From Cryptomeria japonica (lineage: Eukaryota; Streptophyta; Pinopsida; Cupressales; Cupressaceae): a stretch of DNA of 64,000 bases. Positions 22,701 through 31,700 of the stretch are shown here, one piece after another (position 1 is the first letter of the stretch; the number at the start of each line of letters is the position of its first letter). Where the stretch lies: the NCBI RefSeq assembly GCF_030272615.1, contig NC_081415.1, positions 422,373,757 through 422,437,756 on the forward strand, given 5' to 3'. The translations under genes and the position numbers were made by a program. Under the pieces are notes generated by a model that searched no databases, was not told where the DNA came from, and saw only the letters and a list, made by a program, of their open reading frames with translations.

Positions 22701-23217
22701 GACTAGTGATCACAAGAGGAATGTCTTGTGTAGAAGTAGCCATTATGTTTGATGTAAAGGTAGGTATGCTAGCAATAGAAGTCATCAAAGGAATAGAATG
22801 ATTGACTTGTGTAGGAGGTTGTGTATAACCTAAAGTTTCGGCACAACTCTTCATAGGCATCACGTTCGAATCCACAATGTGTGAAATACCACGCAAAATA
22901 TCAATTCCATTCTTATCACTTTCGAGCATACGTTTTAGACCCTCAATTAAAGGAAGAGCTTGACTATCAGGGTATTCTTGAGACCTCCATTGTCGAAAAT
23001 CGTCAAATTGGTTATCCAATTTCGAAAGTTGTTCTTCAGAAACCTCATGGAGAGCTTCTTCATCATTAGGAGGAATAGAGGAATTACCCATGTCCTCGTT
23101 AAAAAGGCTATTCAAATTAGGTTCCATCTCCTCAGTAGTTAAACCTCGGAAAGACTTAATTCTACAGCTTCGTCTAACGGGAATAGTGTAAGTAGGGCTT
23201 ATTGTTGTAAAACTCAT
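19774..23217 (-). CDS. Gag-protease polyprotein of element F (1147 aa)
   Basis: One uninterrupted frame from ATG 23217. Residues about 1-130 are acidic and mixed; 130-260 are Ser/Pro/Asn-rich. Residues about 317-475 are a retrotransposon gag capsid domain (L-Y-N-G-K-G-D-P, A-L-Q-W-Y, F-x-x-x-F-x-Q-Q-F). A zinc-finger-like C-x2-H-x4-H-x4-C lies at about 579-592 with the G-H-D-T-E-K-C signature. Residues about 690-830 are an aspartic protease fold with L-I-D-S-S, where D-S/T-G is normal, and a later V-K-L-G-Y-P-W-L motif. The tail is Pro-rich with an Arg/Lys-rich stretch at about 990-1015. It is likely to form particles packaging F RNA. Protease activity is doubtful because of the D-S-S motif. 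Confidence 0.88.
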   Translation of the reverse strand: MSFTTISPTYTIPVRRSCRIKSFRGLTTEEMEPNLNSLFNEDMGNSSIPPNDEEALHEVSEEQLSKLDNQFDDFRQWRSQEYPDSQALPLIEGLKRMLESDKNGIDILRGISHIVDSNVMPMKSCAETLGYTQPPTQVNHSIPLMTSIASIPTFTSNIMATSTQDIPLVITSHGGNPSFSINPLPSFNPTSSFTPSMSVPITSSQMNMTQGGNSFNHSIPPCSVPPVQSSPMTNYHRVPPPYSLPSFNNITPPSQSNTSNMNSSTEATINNLAQTVSSLQQQIASMNQSKFSVPTFDVASPLSLDIVRAIPPKHVEIPHLELYNGKGDPLTHVKTFQTICTDFAYDQRLLAKLFTRTLRDKALQWYCSLPSYSITSFEQLANAFIQQFQNNISPKVTLIDLMHCKQGVKEKVTDFIGRYKHLYAQISFPVPDNDIQRIFISNLQKDIRDKLLFSEFTSFQQLCATLHNYQLTVSQMEQSHPMAPSDKGDSSQQPFGKFKPNRDSIKFNENIINNNVNAASGVPPISKFFKKERKYTPLNESLHSIMNKLLEQNVLTLPPIRQIDLAKITSPYFDNKAFCQFHRQPGHDTEKCFSLKGKIQDLIDNNTISVSGVNDKGNTSVAPPNQNLQIFTDPLPSHTSNAIETNDSSLSSDGLVSMTPNVINFVEQQENPKEPSITFDSNETIRAPDGPLYIVAKVKNTPCRGVLIDSSCMVNVITEEFLFTLQLNQVIYDKTDVIVKLFDAFSSPAIGSITLPIEVHNKSLDVNFAIIPSSEQFRVKLGYPWLSSMKAIASPIHKCLKFFHNGEVVTVNHSLFKPAERTSSVPLDYFWPKQFQSLPPRSDHLFKSYQKWKTDMILSLSEPRTPKLDIPIILEKEVLPLKDKTNVFPQEDSQPIPMDVTMSISNKLPKSRPIPPRHDGLGLLPKPKIPPLYGAVPPPSFYREKRPSSSPIIQPKRPQPKHPSDRDENIPPPQSSSLPTKTRRNRSARERRRKRRLRAQAATSQTLPSPKTPSTSIIPFSPQPDIEPKSPKHKMHDGLDPVRVKDPIFINLDDDIDENVIHDENITSLASDSEYELVDIDNHLSNEFSKALILAPRQEQCGSEHEHSPCLDLVIAPSVVLNVPPLACSLPSRNIDQQDRGVDDVLD

Positions 23218-23261
23218 GCACTAGAGAAGGAGAGAAAATTTTGATTTTAGAGGTAGCAATT

Positions 23262-24052
23262 TTCAGTAAAATCAGCCAATCTTCTGGATTTAAGCTGTTA
23301 AATGCAATCACGATAGTCTCCCGAAATTTCGGAAAAAATGTCCGGGACCGTGGTGCTCGGAGTGCAACATGGTCCTTGCAACTTTTTTCGAAATTTGCAG
23401 GGATGAAAGGTATGATGATTTTAAAGCCAATCTGAAAAAATTGAGTGATTTTACGATCTGTAGATAGGCCAAATTAAAGTTGCAATCTCAAAATTGAACC
23501 CTACCCAGATTGTCGAAAAATGCAAATTTTGAATTTTGAAGAAAAAGAGGGAAACTGAAATTTTGAATTTTATGATTTTAGAGGGAATGTCAGAAGCAAT
23601 GCAAGCTTTGAAATTCAAAAATTGACTCAATTTCACGCAAAATTCAATTTTGAAAGCGGAAATCAAAGTTGTTGTAATTAAGCACTTAATTTCAAAAGTC
23701 ACAAAATGCAAGAATTTGAATAAAGCACTGAAATTTTTAATGAATGTTAACGCACTTTTCAGATTTAGGACAGTAAGAACACAATTTTGACACAAAATTT
23801 CAGTTTCAATGATTTTTGAATGTTTAAAAGCCTTAATCCAAGCAATCACAAGACCAACTTTGACTGTAATTTTGAAGGTGTTAAAATTGATAAAATCAGC
23901 CAAAATTCTGGATTTTAGCAAAAAAATACAGTAAGATCTCGCTCCCGAAATTTCGGAAAAAATGTCGGGGACGATGGCGCTCGGCGCCACGGTCCTCGCA
24001 ACTTTTTTCCAAATTTTCAGGGATGAAAGATATTGTGATTTTATTGCGGAAT
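23262..24052 (-). repeat. Two direct repeats in the F leader, related to the LTR dyad
   Basis: Units at about 23262-23425 and 23888-24052, 626 bp apart. Each has AAATCAGCCAA, CCCGAAATTTCGGAAAAAAT, a GGGAC..GGTCCT dyad around GGTGCTCGG or GGCGCTCGGCGCC, and CAGGGATGAAAG. The dyad also occurs in both LTRs (18201-18235 and the matching place at about 24763). The older-looking unit has lost perfect symmetry. Confidence 0.8.
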
Positions 24053-24369
24053 CCAAAGTTACAGCTGATTTGGAGATGTTTTGATCAGTGAAATTGTCGG
24101 ACAAAGGTTGGATCAAGAGGGTTTCAAAAATTAGGGTTTTGACACTTAACCACTTAATTTTCAAAATTAAAACATAGATATGAATTGATAATTTGTAATA
24201 GAAGGACAGATCTGAAACAAGCATAAACAATTAAATATTTCACAAGCTTAATTACTAAAAAGAAATTTTAGGGTTTTTATGCAATCACCTCTAAAATTTT
24301 GCAAAAGATCAAACATGGAAATGTAATCAATTTTTTTAGATCTAAGCATGAAAAATCAGAAACGATGTT

Positions 24370-24385
24370 CACGTCGGGTTCACCA
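24370..24385 (-). other. Putative primer binding site of element F
   Basis: TGGTGAACCCGACGTG on the minus strand, three bases inside the 5' LTR end. The TGG start fits pairing to the CCA end of a tRNA. I cannot name the tRNA with confidence. Confidence 0.6.
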
Positions 24386-24388
24386 AAA

Positions 24389-25594
24389 TGTAAAGCGGAA
24401 AAATCGCGATCGAACCCTAGTTGCTCTCCCCTCTTCCAACTCCAAGGAGAGAGAAGGGAGGTTCGCTAGGATTCGATGGTTTTCACTTAGGGGGGAAGAC
24501 TTTACATTCAAAAGAGGGGTTGAAACCCACAAGATCCAATCCCACGCAATGCAAGATTGGATGCTAAATGAGTTTCAAGGGTCAAGACAGCAAGGCTACC
24601 CTCTTTTGTAAAGAATGTGCATAGGAGAATTAAGCTAGGAATGCATAGAAAGTGACAAAGATTCGCTTATAAACTAAGATAGGAATACAGTATGAAGCTG
24701 CGGACCTGGAATTAGCAGTAAAATGTCGATACGGCGCTGTCCTGCAAATTTGAGCAAAAGTTGTCGGGACGATGGCGCCCGGCGCCACGGTCCTCCGAAA
24801 AATCCGCGAAACGAAGGGGGATCTGTTCGTCTCTGCACAAGGATTCCAGATCTTCAATTTCAGCCGCGTACCTGCAACCTACACACAGAAAAGCGAAGAC
24901 GATTGGGGGGTTAGGGATTAGGGGTTTGCCTTTAGGTCAAACCCCGGTTTTGGAATTAACCAAGAAATGAGCAAGAGCTGTAAATGTAAATGACTGTAAA
25001 ACAAGTACTAATACCTTGTTCTAAGGATGTTTGTATCCTTATGTGCGAAGGTTTAGATGTTGTATGTTGTATGTTGTAGTAGTATGTGATCTCCTCTTCA
25101 ATGGTTGAATCCTTGTCTTGAATGCAACACTTAGCCTTGAATGGAGACTTGAAATGATCAATTGCTTAAAGGAATGCTTGAATGCTTGAATGCTTGAGTA
25201 TAGTTTCCACGCTTTGTACACATATCCTCTTCATGCCAAATGAGAGAGAAAAATGTAGTTTATATACTTGTCAATTAGGGCTGATAGACTGATTTTCCCG
25301 ACCTTAGGCCGACCAGGAAAGTTAATTTCCAAATTGCAAACAAAAAGACCCGAGACCCCTTAGGAGACCGGGCCCAAAATAGGACCCAGGGACCAGGGCG
25401 CTGGGCGCCCGCGCTCTGGTCCCACCTCCCGGGACAGCAGGGTGCAAGGAGGTTCAGGCCAGGGTGCTTGAAAAATGCAGTTTTTGGTGTCGTGAGCAAG
25501 TTTCGGGGTCTCCATTCAGGTTGCGTGTTGCGTCGCCATCGTGAAGACCGAAATGCAGTCGAAATTGCAAGTGTCGCAATTTTAGGACGCTACA
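24389..25594 (-). repeat. 5' LTR of element F
   Basis: 1206 bp, collinear with 17827-19032 with no indel visible. Differences include GGGATAATC/GGAAAAATC at the start and single changes at about eight other places. Right target copy GGTGG at 25595-25599. Confidence 0.95.
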
Positions 25595-25774
25595 GGTGGT
25601 AGGATTGATATGGCAATCTTATGCAAGTTTCGTACAACTTTTAGTATGGCCATCAATTCTAAAGTGGAGAGTACGACTTGATCAGAAATTTGACATCATG
25701 CGTTGGTTAAACACTACCAAATCTCCATTTTCTAGCTTCATCAGCATTACTTCCGACATCTTAAAAAATCAGAA

Positions 25775-25880
25775 AATTGATGCGCTACCCCTCAACCCCG
25801 CAAGCGGCGCTGCCCCCAAACCTCTGCAAAGGGCACTTCCCCTTGATCCCGCTGGGGGCATTGCCTCCAAACCTCCATTT
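25775..25880. repeat. GC-rich modular repeat beside an LTR
   Basis: Alternating modules of the type GCGGCGCTGCCCCC and AAACCT occur three to four times (GCGCTACCCC, GCGGCGCTGCCCCC, GGGCACTTCCCC, GGGGGCATTGCC). Such modules recur in plant LTR elements. They stand out against AT-rich surroundings and can fold on themselves. Confidence 0.5.
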
Positions 25881-26011
25881 GATTTGGTAGGTACACTACA
25901 AGTTGGGATTGCCCAATATAAGTCGTTGTCTATACTCTTGTCATTAGTCTTCCCAAATATTACTTGATGTGTACTTGTCGTCTGGAAGATGACTTTTTCT
26001 TTTGGGGGGGA

Positions 26012-26346
26012 TGATGTAGTTGGCATAAAATTTATATTGTTATGTTGATAATATTGGTTATCTGCCAATGTATTAATTGTTTGTATTAAGTGAGTTGTCA
26101 CTCTTGGGTAGTTAATGTGTCAGTTGGTTGACAGTTGTGTTCCTCTTGGCAACTGTCAGGTGCTTTAAATATGTTGTGTACCGCCAAGAAAGGGAGGAGG
26201 ATATAGTCAGATCAATTGTAATCCTTGGCTGACCATTTCTAGTCTTCTTCTCTGTAATAATTTCATGTGTGAATAAATATATATTTTACTCCTATGTCTG
26301 GTATGCATTGTGATTTGTATTATTATTTCTTGTATTTAATCTATCA
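26012..26346 (+). repeat. LTR (element G), 335 bp
   Basis: Starts TGATGTAG right after a polypurine tract (TTTTGGGGGGGA) and ends AATCTATCA, giving TGAT..ATCA termini. It contains a likely polyadenylation stretch (GTGAATAAATATATATT near 26270). With internal sequence only on its left it is a 3' LTR of a mostly lost plus-strand element. No partner copy was found in the window. Confidence 0.55.
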
Positions 26347-28530
26347 GATATAGCAGTAAAGAATGATTTCCACCAATTTTTGACATGGCAAGCAACTTTT
26401 GAAAATGAAAAATGACAGATTTTCACAATTGGAAAGTTATCAACAGATAAATATAGGTCCTATTGATCAAGCACTTCTCTACTGCATTAGCATCATTTTT
26501 CTTCAAAAGAGGGGCTATTGAAAATTGATGTGTATCTTGAAAGGTTTTGGGACCCTAAAAGAACTTGGCTCAAATTATTCCATCATCTTCTTTGCTTCTA
26601 GAGGGCTTTGTCAAGCAACAAGTTTAAAGGATCACATGTTCCTCTTTTTTCTACCATCACAGATTGTTTAAACCAACAAGGAAGATAATCTAAAGGGTTC
26701 CATGTCTCAAGACAGAAGTACTTTTATAATCTGATCTTGATCTATAAGACATACAGATATGGAACAAACCGCTCTAAAACCCCTGAACCAGGTTTCATTG
26801 GTAATCCAGTGGACAACATTCTAAATTGCAGAAGCTTAATGTGTCATAAATTTAATGAGTCAAAGCAAAGTAAAAGAAACACAAAATATAGAAGATAAAG
26901 CGATGTAAATGAAACTTTTTTATTGAAAATGTATTTACTAGCAAAAAGTACACTAATTGAGTAGATGTGAAGCTACAATATTGATTTTTACATTTAAATA
27001 ACAAATGTTTTATAGCTACGGAAATTTAAAGTTTATAAATAAAAATTGAAACAATTCATCTAAGAATTTGCAATCCATGAGACAAGTGTGTTACCCTTGA
27101 TGTGAAGATTTTTTTGCAAACTGGAACTCATTAGAACAAAAAAATTGTTTATCTAATTTTTGGGGGTTTTTGACACATTTTGTATTTTGCATTTTTGGGG
27201 CTCCTCAAAGCAGTTTTTGAGAAATCCAACATCTTTTATGTAGGAGAGTGCCTTAATACAAACCCTACGCCTTGTAATGCATTAATGTTATGATTATTGT
27301 TGGTATAGTTAAGTTTTTCTTATGTATTATTTATTTATTCATTTCATTTGTACTATTTATTTATGCATTTCTTAATCATTAATTTAAGCTTACTTAGGTG
27401 GAGTTTGACGTAGGTTGAGTTTGCCCTTTTCGGAGTGTGGGGTTTCACCCTCTTCCACAGGAGTTACACTTCCTTTATTTGGATAATGAGGTGTTATATC
27501 ATTCTTTCGAAGTTGCACTTCTTAGAGGATGAATTATAATCCTCCCCTGCTTCTTGTATTCCGGATTCCCTATGAATGCAACTTCATTGCATATGTTAAG
27601 GGGGTGCATTTGTTGAGGGAGCTAACAATGTTCTTAATGAATGGAATACCATTGTTTTGTCCATTTGAATTTATGTCTTTCTTTTAAGCAAGAAGGTTGT
27701 TTGAATTAGTTTAAGTCATTTTGGTCTTGGGTAGATTTAGCATAAGAAAATCTCACAAAAATAAGGATTTTACAGTCTATGAAATAAGAGAGAACTTTTG
27801 GAAAAACTGTGCAGAATATTACAGTTATGGATAAGTACCAGTGAAGAAATTGTGAGCCTAACATGGTGACTGTCTTAAGCCTTAAGGGAATTATCTCCAG
27901 AACTGCCACTTAGAGGATCGAACTACATCACTTATTGGTCAAATTTTTAACTATATTTGACAAAGAAGATTAATGTGGTCTGCATAAATGCATCCAAAGG
28001 GACATAGTACCTATTCCCAAAGCTGATATACACGAGAAAAACATCGGTATGGAATCCTTCAAATCATAGGATGCATACCACACAACTTTCAAACAAATTC
28101 ACAAGAAGACCAATAGGGACATATAAACTCAAGATTGGCTAGAGTAAAATTAAAATAGTATACAGTCGTTGCTTCAAAATTCATTATTTCCAAACATGCT
28201 TTGGATCTTATGCACATATTAGTACTGAAGCCTATGGAAAACTTTAGCATATTGCGAACACCATTTTTGTCTCTAATTAAGATTAAGTAACTATTTATTT
28301 TGACATTATATTCTCTTTATTTGACGAGCAGTGATAAAGGCAAAAGCTACAACCAAGAAATACACTCCAAAAGGAGAAACATGTCATCATGTGTGAGTTG
28401 TACACTCAATATGCACTTTCTATTAGATCATATACTGATTGGTGATAGTAAATAAAATTTACAAGAGCTTAAGCTTAAAATGATATGGTTTACCATCTGT
28501 AATAGAGATATATCCAGGGGACAAAATTAG
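26347..28530. other. Intergenic, no gene recognised
   Basis: AT-rich, with many stops in all frames. About 27300-27620 has LTR-like texture (TTATTTATTCATTT runs, then GC-richer TTTCACCCTCTTCCACAGG and a GGGGGTGCA tract), but no boundaries could be set. This is the 3' flank of the seven-transmembrane gene. Confidence 0.5.
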
Positions 28531-28704
28531 TCACCATCCTACAATGCCTAACCAAGAGGCAGTTTTTGAACCGCAGGGATCATTCCAACGATCTAGCCCA
28601 TTCAAAAGACATTCAATACTCTTATTAAGTGGAAACTTATTAGCCATATCATGAACCTTGAAACTTTTGATCCACATCTCTAAATCTGGAAGAAGGAAAT
28701 AAAC
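28531..28704 (-). CDS. 7TM gene last exon (start uncertain)
   Basis: Frame L-E-M-W-I-K-S-F-K-V..W-L-G-I-V-G-W ending in TGA at 28533-28531. The attractive acceptor CTTCTTCCAG (exon from 28685) needs phase 1, while exon 5 leaves phase 0. The acceptor CACAAG (exon from 28704) fits phase 0. Otherwise a small exon is missed between 28705 and 29159. Confidence 0.5.
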   Translation of the reverse strand, partial: VYFLLPDLEMWIKSFKVHDMANKFPLNKSIECLLNGLDRWNDPCGSKTASWLGIVGW

Positions 28705-31700
28705 CTTGTGAAAGGTGTTATAAGTGATCCATGTGATCATGTTAGTATACATTTGCAACACAAAACAGAAGTGCAAGTACTAGTGGCATCACAGATTTGA
28801 CACACTATTAGCTATGGATCGGATTTTTGGACACCTCCGATAAGGCTGAATCATTAAGAGTGTGACTGAAGCTCGGAAACACCCCCTCATATGTTTTCAT
28901 CAAGGGAAAAATAATGGCTATTTGAGGATAAATGTTTGAATTTATACTCAGAAAAATAAAACCAAACAGGCAGCAAAAGAGGAGAAACTTTAGTGCTCAT
29001 TGTGAAACCAAAAAAAGAAGCATGCACATCAAGAAAAATGTGGAATGAAGGAATATATCAAACATAATCACTCATGAACCAAAAGCAAATTAACTTTTCA
29101 AGTTATGCAATGCAGCAGATTTTAAGGTTATGAAAGTTTAGATAAAACAAACTCCTGACCTGTGGTGCCTGATCTTGCAGATCACGAATTTTGTCTTCCA
29201 TCGTGCGGATATCTTCTTCAAGCCTTTTTATTTGATTTTCATAACAAGTTATTGATTCTCTTGCCTTTTTTAAATCAGATTCCAAATTCTGAAACGATGG
29301 TGGAAAATTTTCCCTACTGCAAAAATGTACAGCATTAGCAGATGAGAATAACAAAGCAGAATTTAAATATACAAATTCAGAAAAACATGCTTTTAACTTA
29401 CTTCCCCACATTGCTTTTGTCTCATATACAGAGTTGGAATAAGCAGAAGCAAATGTAAGTAAGAACAATATTCATAAAGCTCTGAAAGAGAAAATAACAG
29501 AGCAAAGACAACCAAAATGAAATAATAAGCATCCATAATACTATCTTGTACATCTCACCTCTAGCCAAAGGAATCCTTTGTATATCTAAGAAGTTTTCAA
29601 CAATAGTTGTTGCATGCAGAAGAAAGCCCTATAGTTAAGTAAATAGCAAAATGAAAAACACATTTCTGTATGGACACATGAATGAAATCTTAAAATTAAT
29701 GGATACAACTGACAATATGTTATTTGGTGTCACCAAAAATCACATAATTTCCTGCAAGCTTTGTTGTACTCCAGAAAAATAATATTATTGTAAGAAACAT
29801 TACAATGGATGGTGAAGAGAAGTAGGATCATGCTTCAATTGCTTGTCACCATCATTCATCACCAGAAGCAGTGAACTAGGAATGATTGTCTGCTTGCTAC
29901 TGAGTTTAAATTTGTCTTGGACAATAGCAAGTCAGCCTTATTTCAGTTTGATGGAAGACTAGGAACCAAATCTGATTTTGACATATGATTTAAATTCCTT
30001 AATCTGCTATACTTGTCATCTCTCTCAGCACTGCCGGTCTCTTTCTTCACGTAAGATCATCAGCAAACTTCTTGTTTCAACACTTTGAGAAATAAGCCTA
30101 GCATTGAGAGTTTTGTAGGGGAGCAACACATATTCAGGACATGACAAAACTAACACTTAAGGGCTTACAATTGAAGTTTTTGTAGGGGAACAACAAATAG
30201 AACACAAAAATATTGTATAAAAGGCAATCATCACATGGAGACGTTAAATTTTACAGGGAGAAAGACAATCTTATGATTATAATTTTTACTTCTCATATAC
30301 ACTTTATATACTATTATACACTGACCTTACATGGGACATTGTGTATTGAAACTAAATTGATAGAAGGCCTGTTAAATTTACTTTCATCAGTCTTCAATTA
30401 GCTTTGATCTTGTGTTTGTGTTTGTGTGAGTGTGTGTGTTTGTGTTTGTGTTTGTTTGTGTGTATAGTTTAGAATCTAGATAATGGAACTTCTAAATAAG
30501 GTATTGCTATGACATGATTGTGATTTTAGACGGTATTAGTACCTCATAAGGATGCGATCATTATGAAGAATTATTAAGGTGGATTAAAGGGACAAGATAA
30601 AGTACCACAACATATACTAGTGCATATTATTACTTTAAGGTCTAATGTTAAGGTTATTATTATCCTCTACAGGAATCTAGTAAAGGAAAGAGAAACACAA
30701 AATCAACCTTATCGATGAGAAATTTTAGGAAACTATCATTAATAAAGATAAACATAACATGAAAGTTGTAAGAGTTGAAAAAATCTAAATTATCTTTTAC
30801 CAAATTTGAAATTGGTGATCAAACGTTCCTAAGGGTTAAATCTAGAAGAGATCATTTAAAACTTAGAAGATATAATAAATTAGTTCCTCATTATTATGGT
30901 CCTTTTGAAAACCAATTTAGCATATTAAATTACTGTACCTCCTCAATTACATAAATTTCATAATGTTTTTCTTGTCAGAAATATGTTTGTAATTCTAAAG
31001 ATATGATTGGTTCAAATTGTATAATCATTGAACCTAGTTGTGAATTATATTGAATCTAAGGAAACTGACACAACTGTGATATTACATAATAAAGTGATTG
31101 ATACAAAGTTGAAGTTAAATGGACTTTTTGTGATGGTAATGGTGCTGCACAGGAAAGAAAGCTGAATATATCCATATATGCTTTGACTAAGCACTATTTG
31201 TTGTGATCGAAAAGGCAGATAAAACCAATGCTACTGAGGCCAACCGCCAATTTACAGGGGTAGAAATGTTATGAAAAGGAATTAATATTCCTTTGTATTT
31301 TGTAATGGGAAGAGTAGAAATGTAGAATTATTAAATCGAAAAACTTTTATAATGGAAATGTGCAAATTAAAAGATTTGAAAGAATATGTTGGTTGATCAA
31401 CTCCCTCGGAAACTTATATATTGCCTAGTAAACCTAGATATTTGGCATTAAAGAATCTCTTGGTTGAGTGCAAGACAGGCAGTGGCTATTGGAGAAGGGG
31501 AACGCAGAGCAGGTCAAAACAAAGATACAGGGTGTATCTTGAGTTATCCTGGCCCGGGCTGTTGTGTGTGTAAGAATTTGATATTGTTTTCCTCTTGGAG
31601 TATGACCATAGCCTTAAGTCCTTACCTTTGATCGCCAAGAGAAGTGAAGAGCCAAAATCCGAGGAATCAACAGATATGTATCTGTTGTGACCATTTCACA

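Larger units (their letters stand above)
23218..24388 (-). other. Leader of element F between gag and 5' LTR
   Basis: About 1.17 kb, non-coding by appearance. It carries two copies of a GC-rich repeat in AT-rich DNA. A long minus-strand open frame (24230-23451) exists, but its only recognisable phrase is the translated DNA repeat itself, so I do not call it a gene. Confidence 0.6.
17827..25594 (-). mobile_element. Element F: complete non-autonomous gag-only LTR retrotransposon
   Basis: 7768 bp with two 1206-bp LTRs of equal length differing at only about ten positions, perfect GGTGG duplications, a polypurine tract beside the left LTR and a PBS beside the right LTR. It reads on the minus strand. 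The internal 5356 bp hold one intact ORF for gag and an aspartic protease-like domain. There is no reverse transcriptase, RNase H or integrase, so it must depend on enzymes from another element. Its structure matches what has been called TR-GAG or LARD. The gag and C-H-H-C finger resemble Ty3/gypsy Tat-type elements. It is the youngest insertion in the left half. Confidence 0.92.

Noticed and set aside
23451-24230. 259-codon open frame on the minus strand before F gag
   Set aside because: AT-rich leader. The only phrase shared with other frames comes from the DNA dyad repeated in the LTR. No domain recognised.
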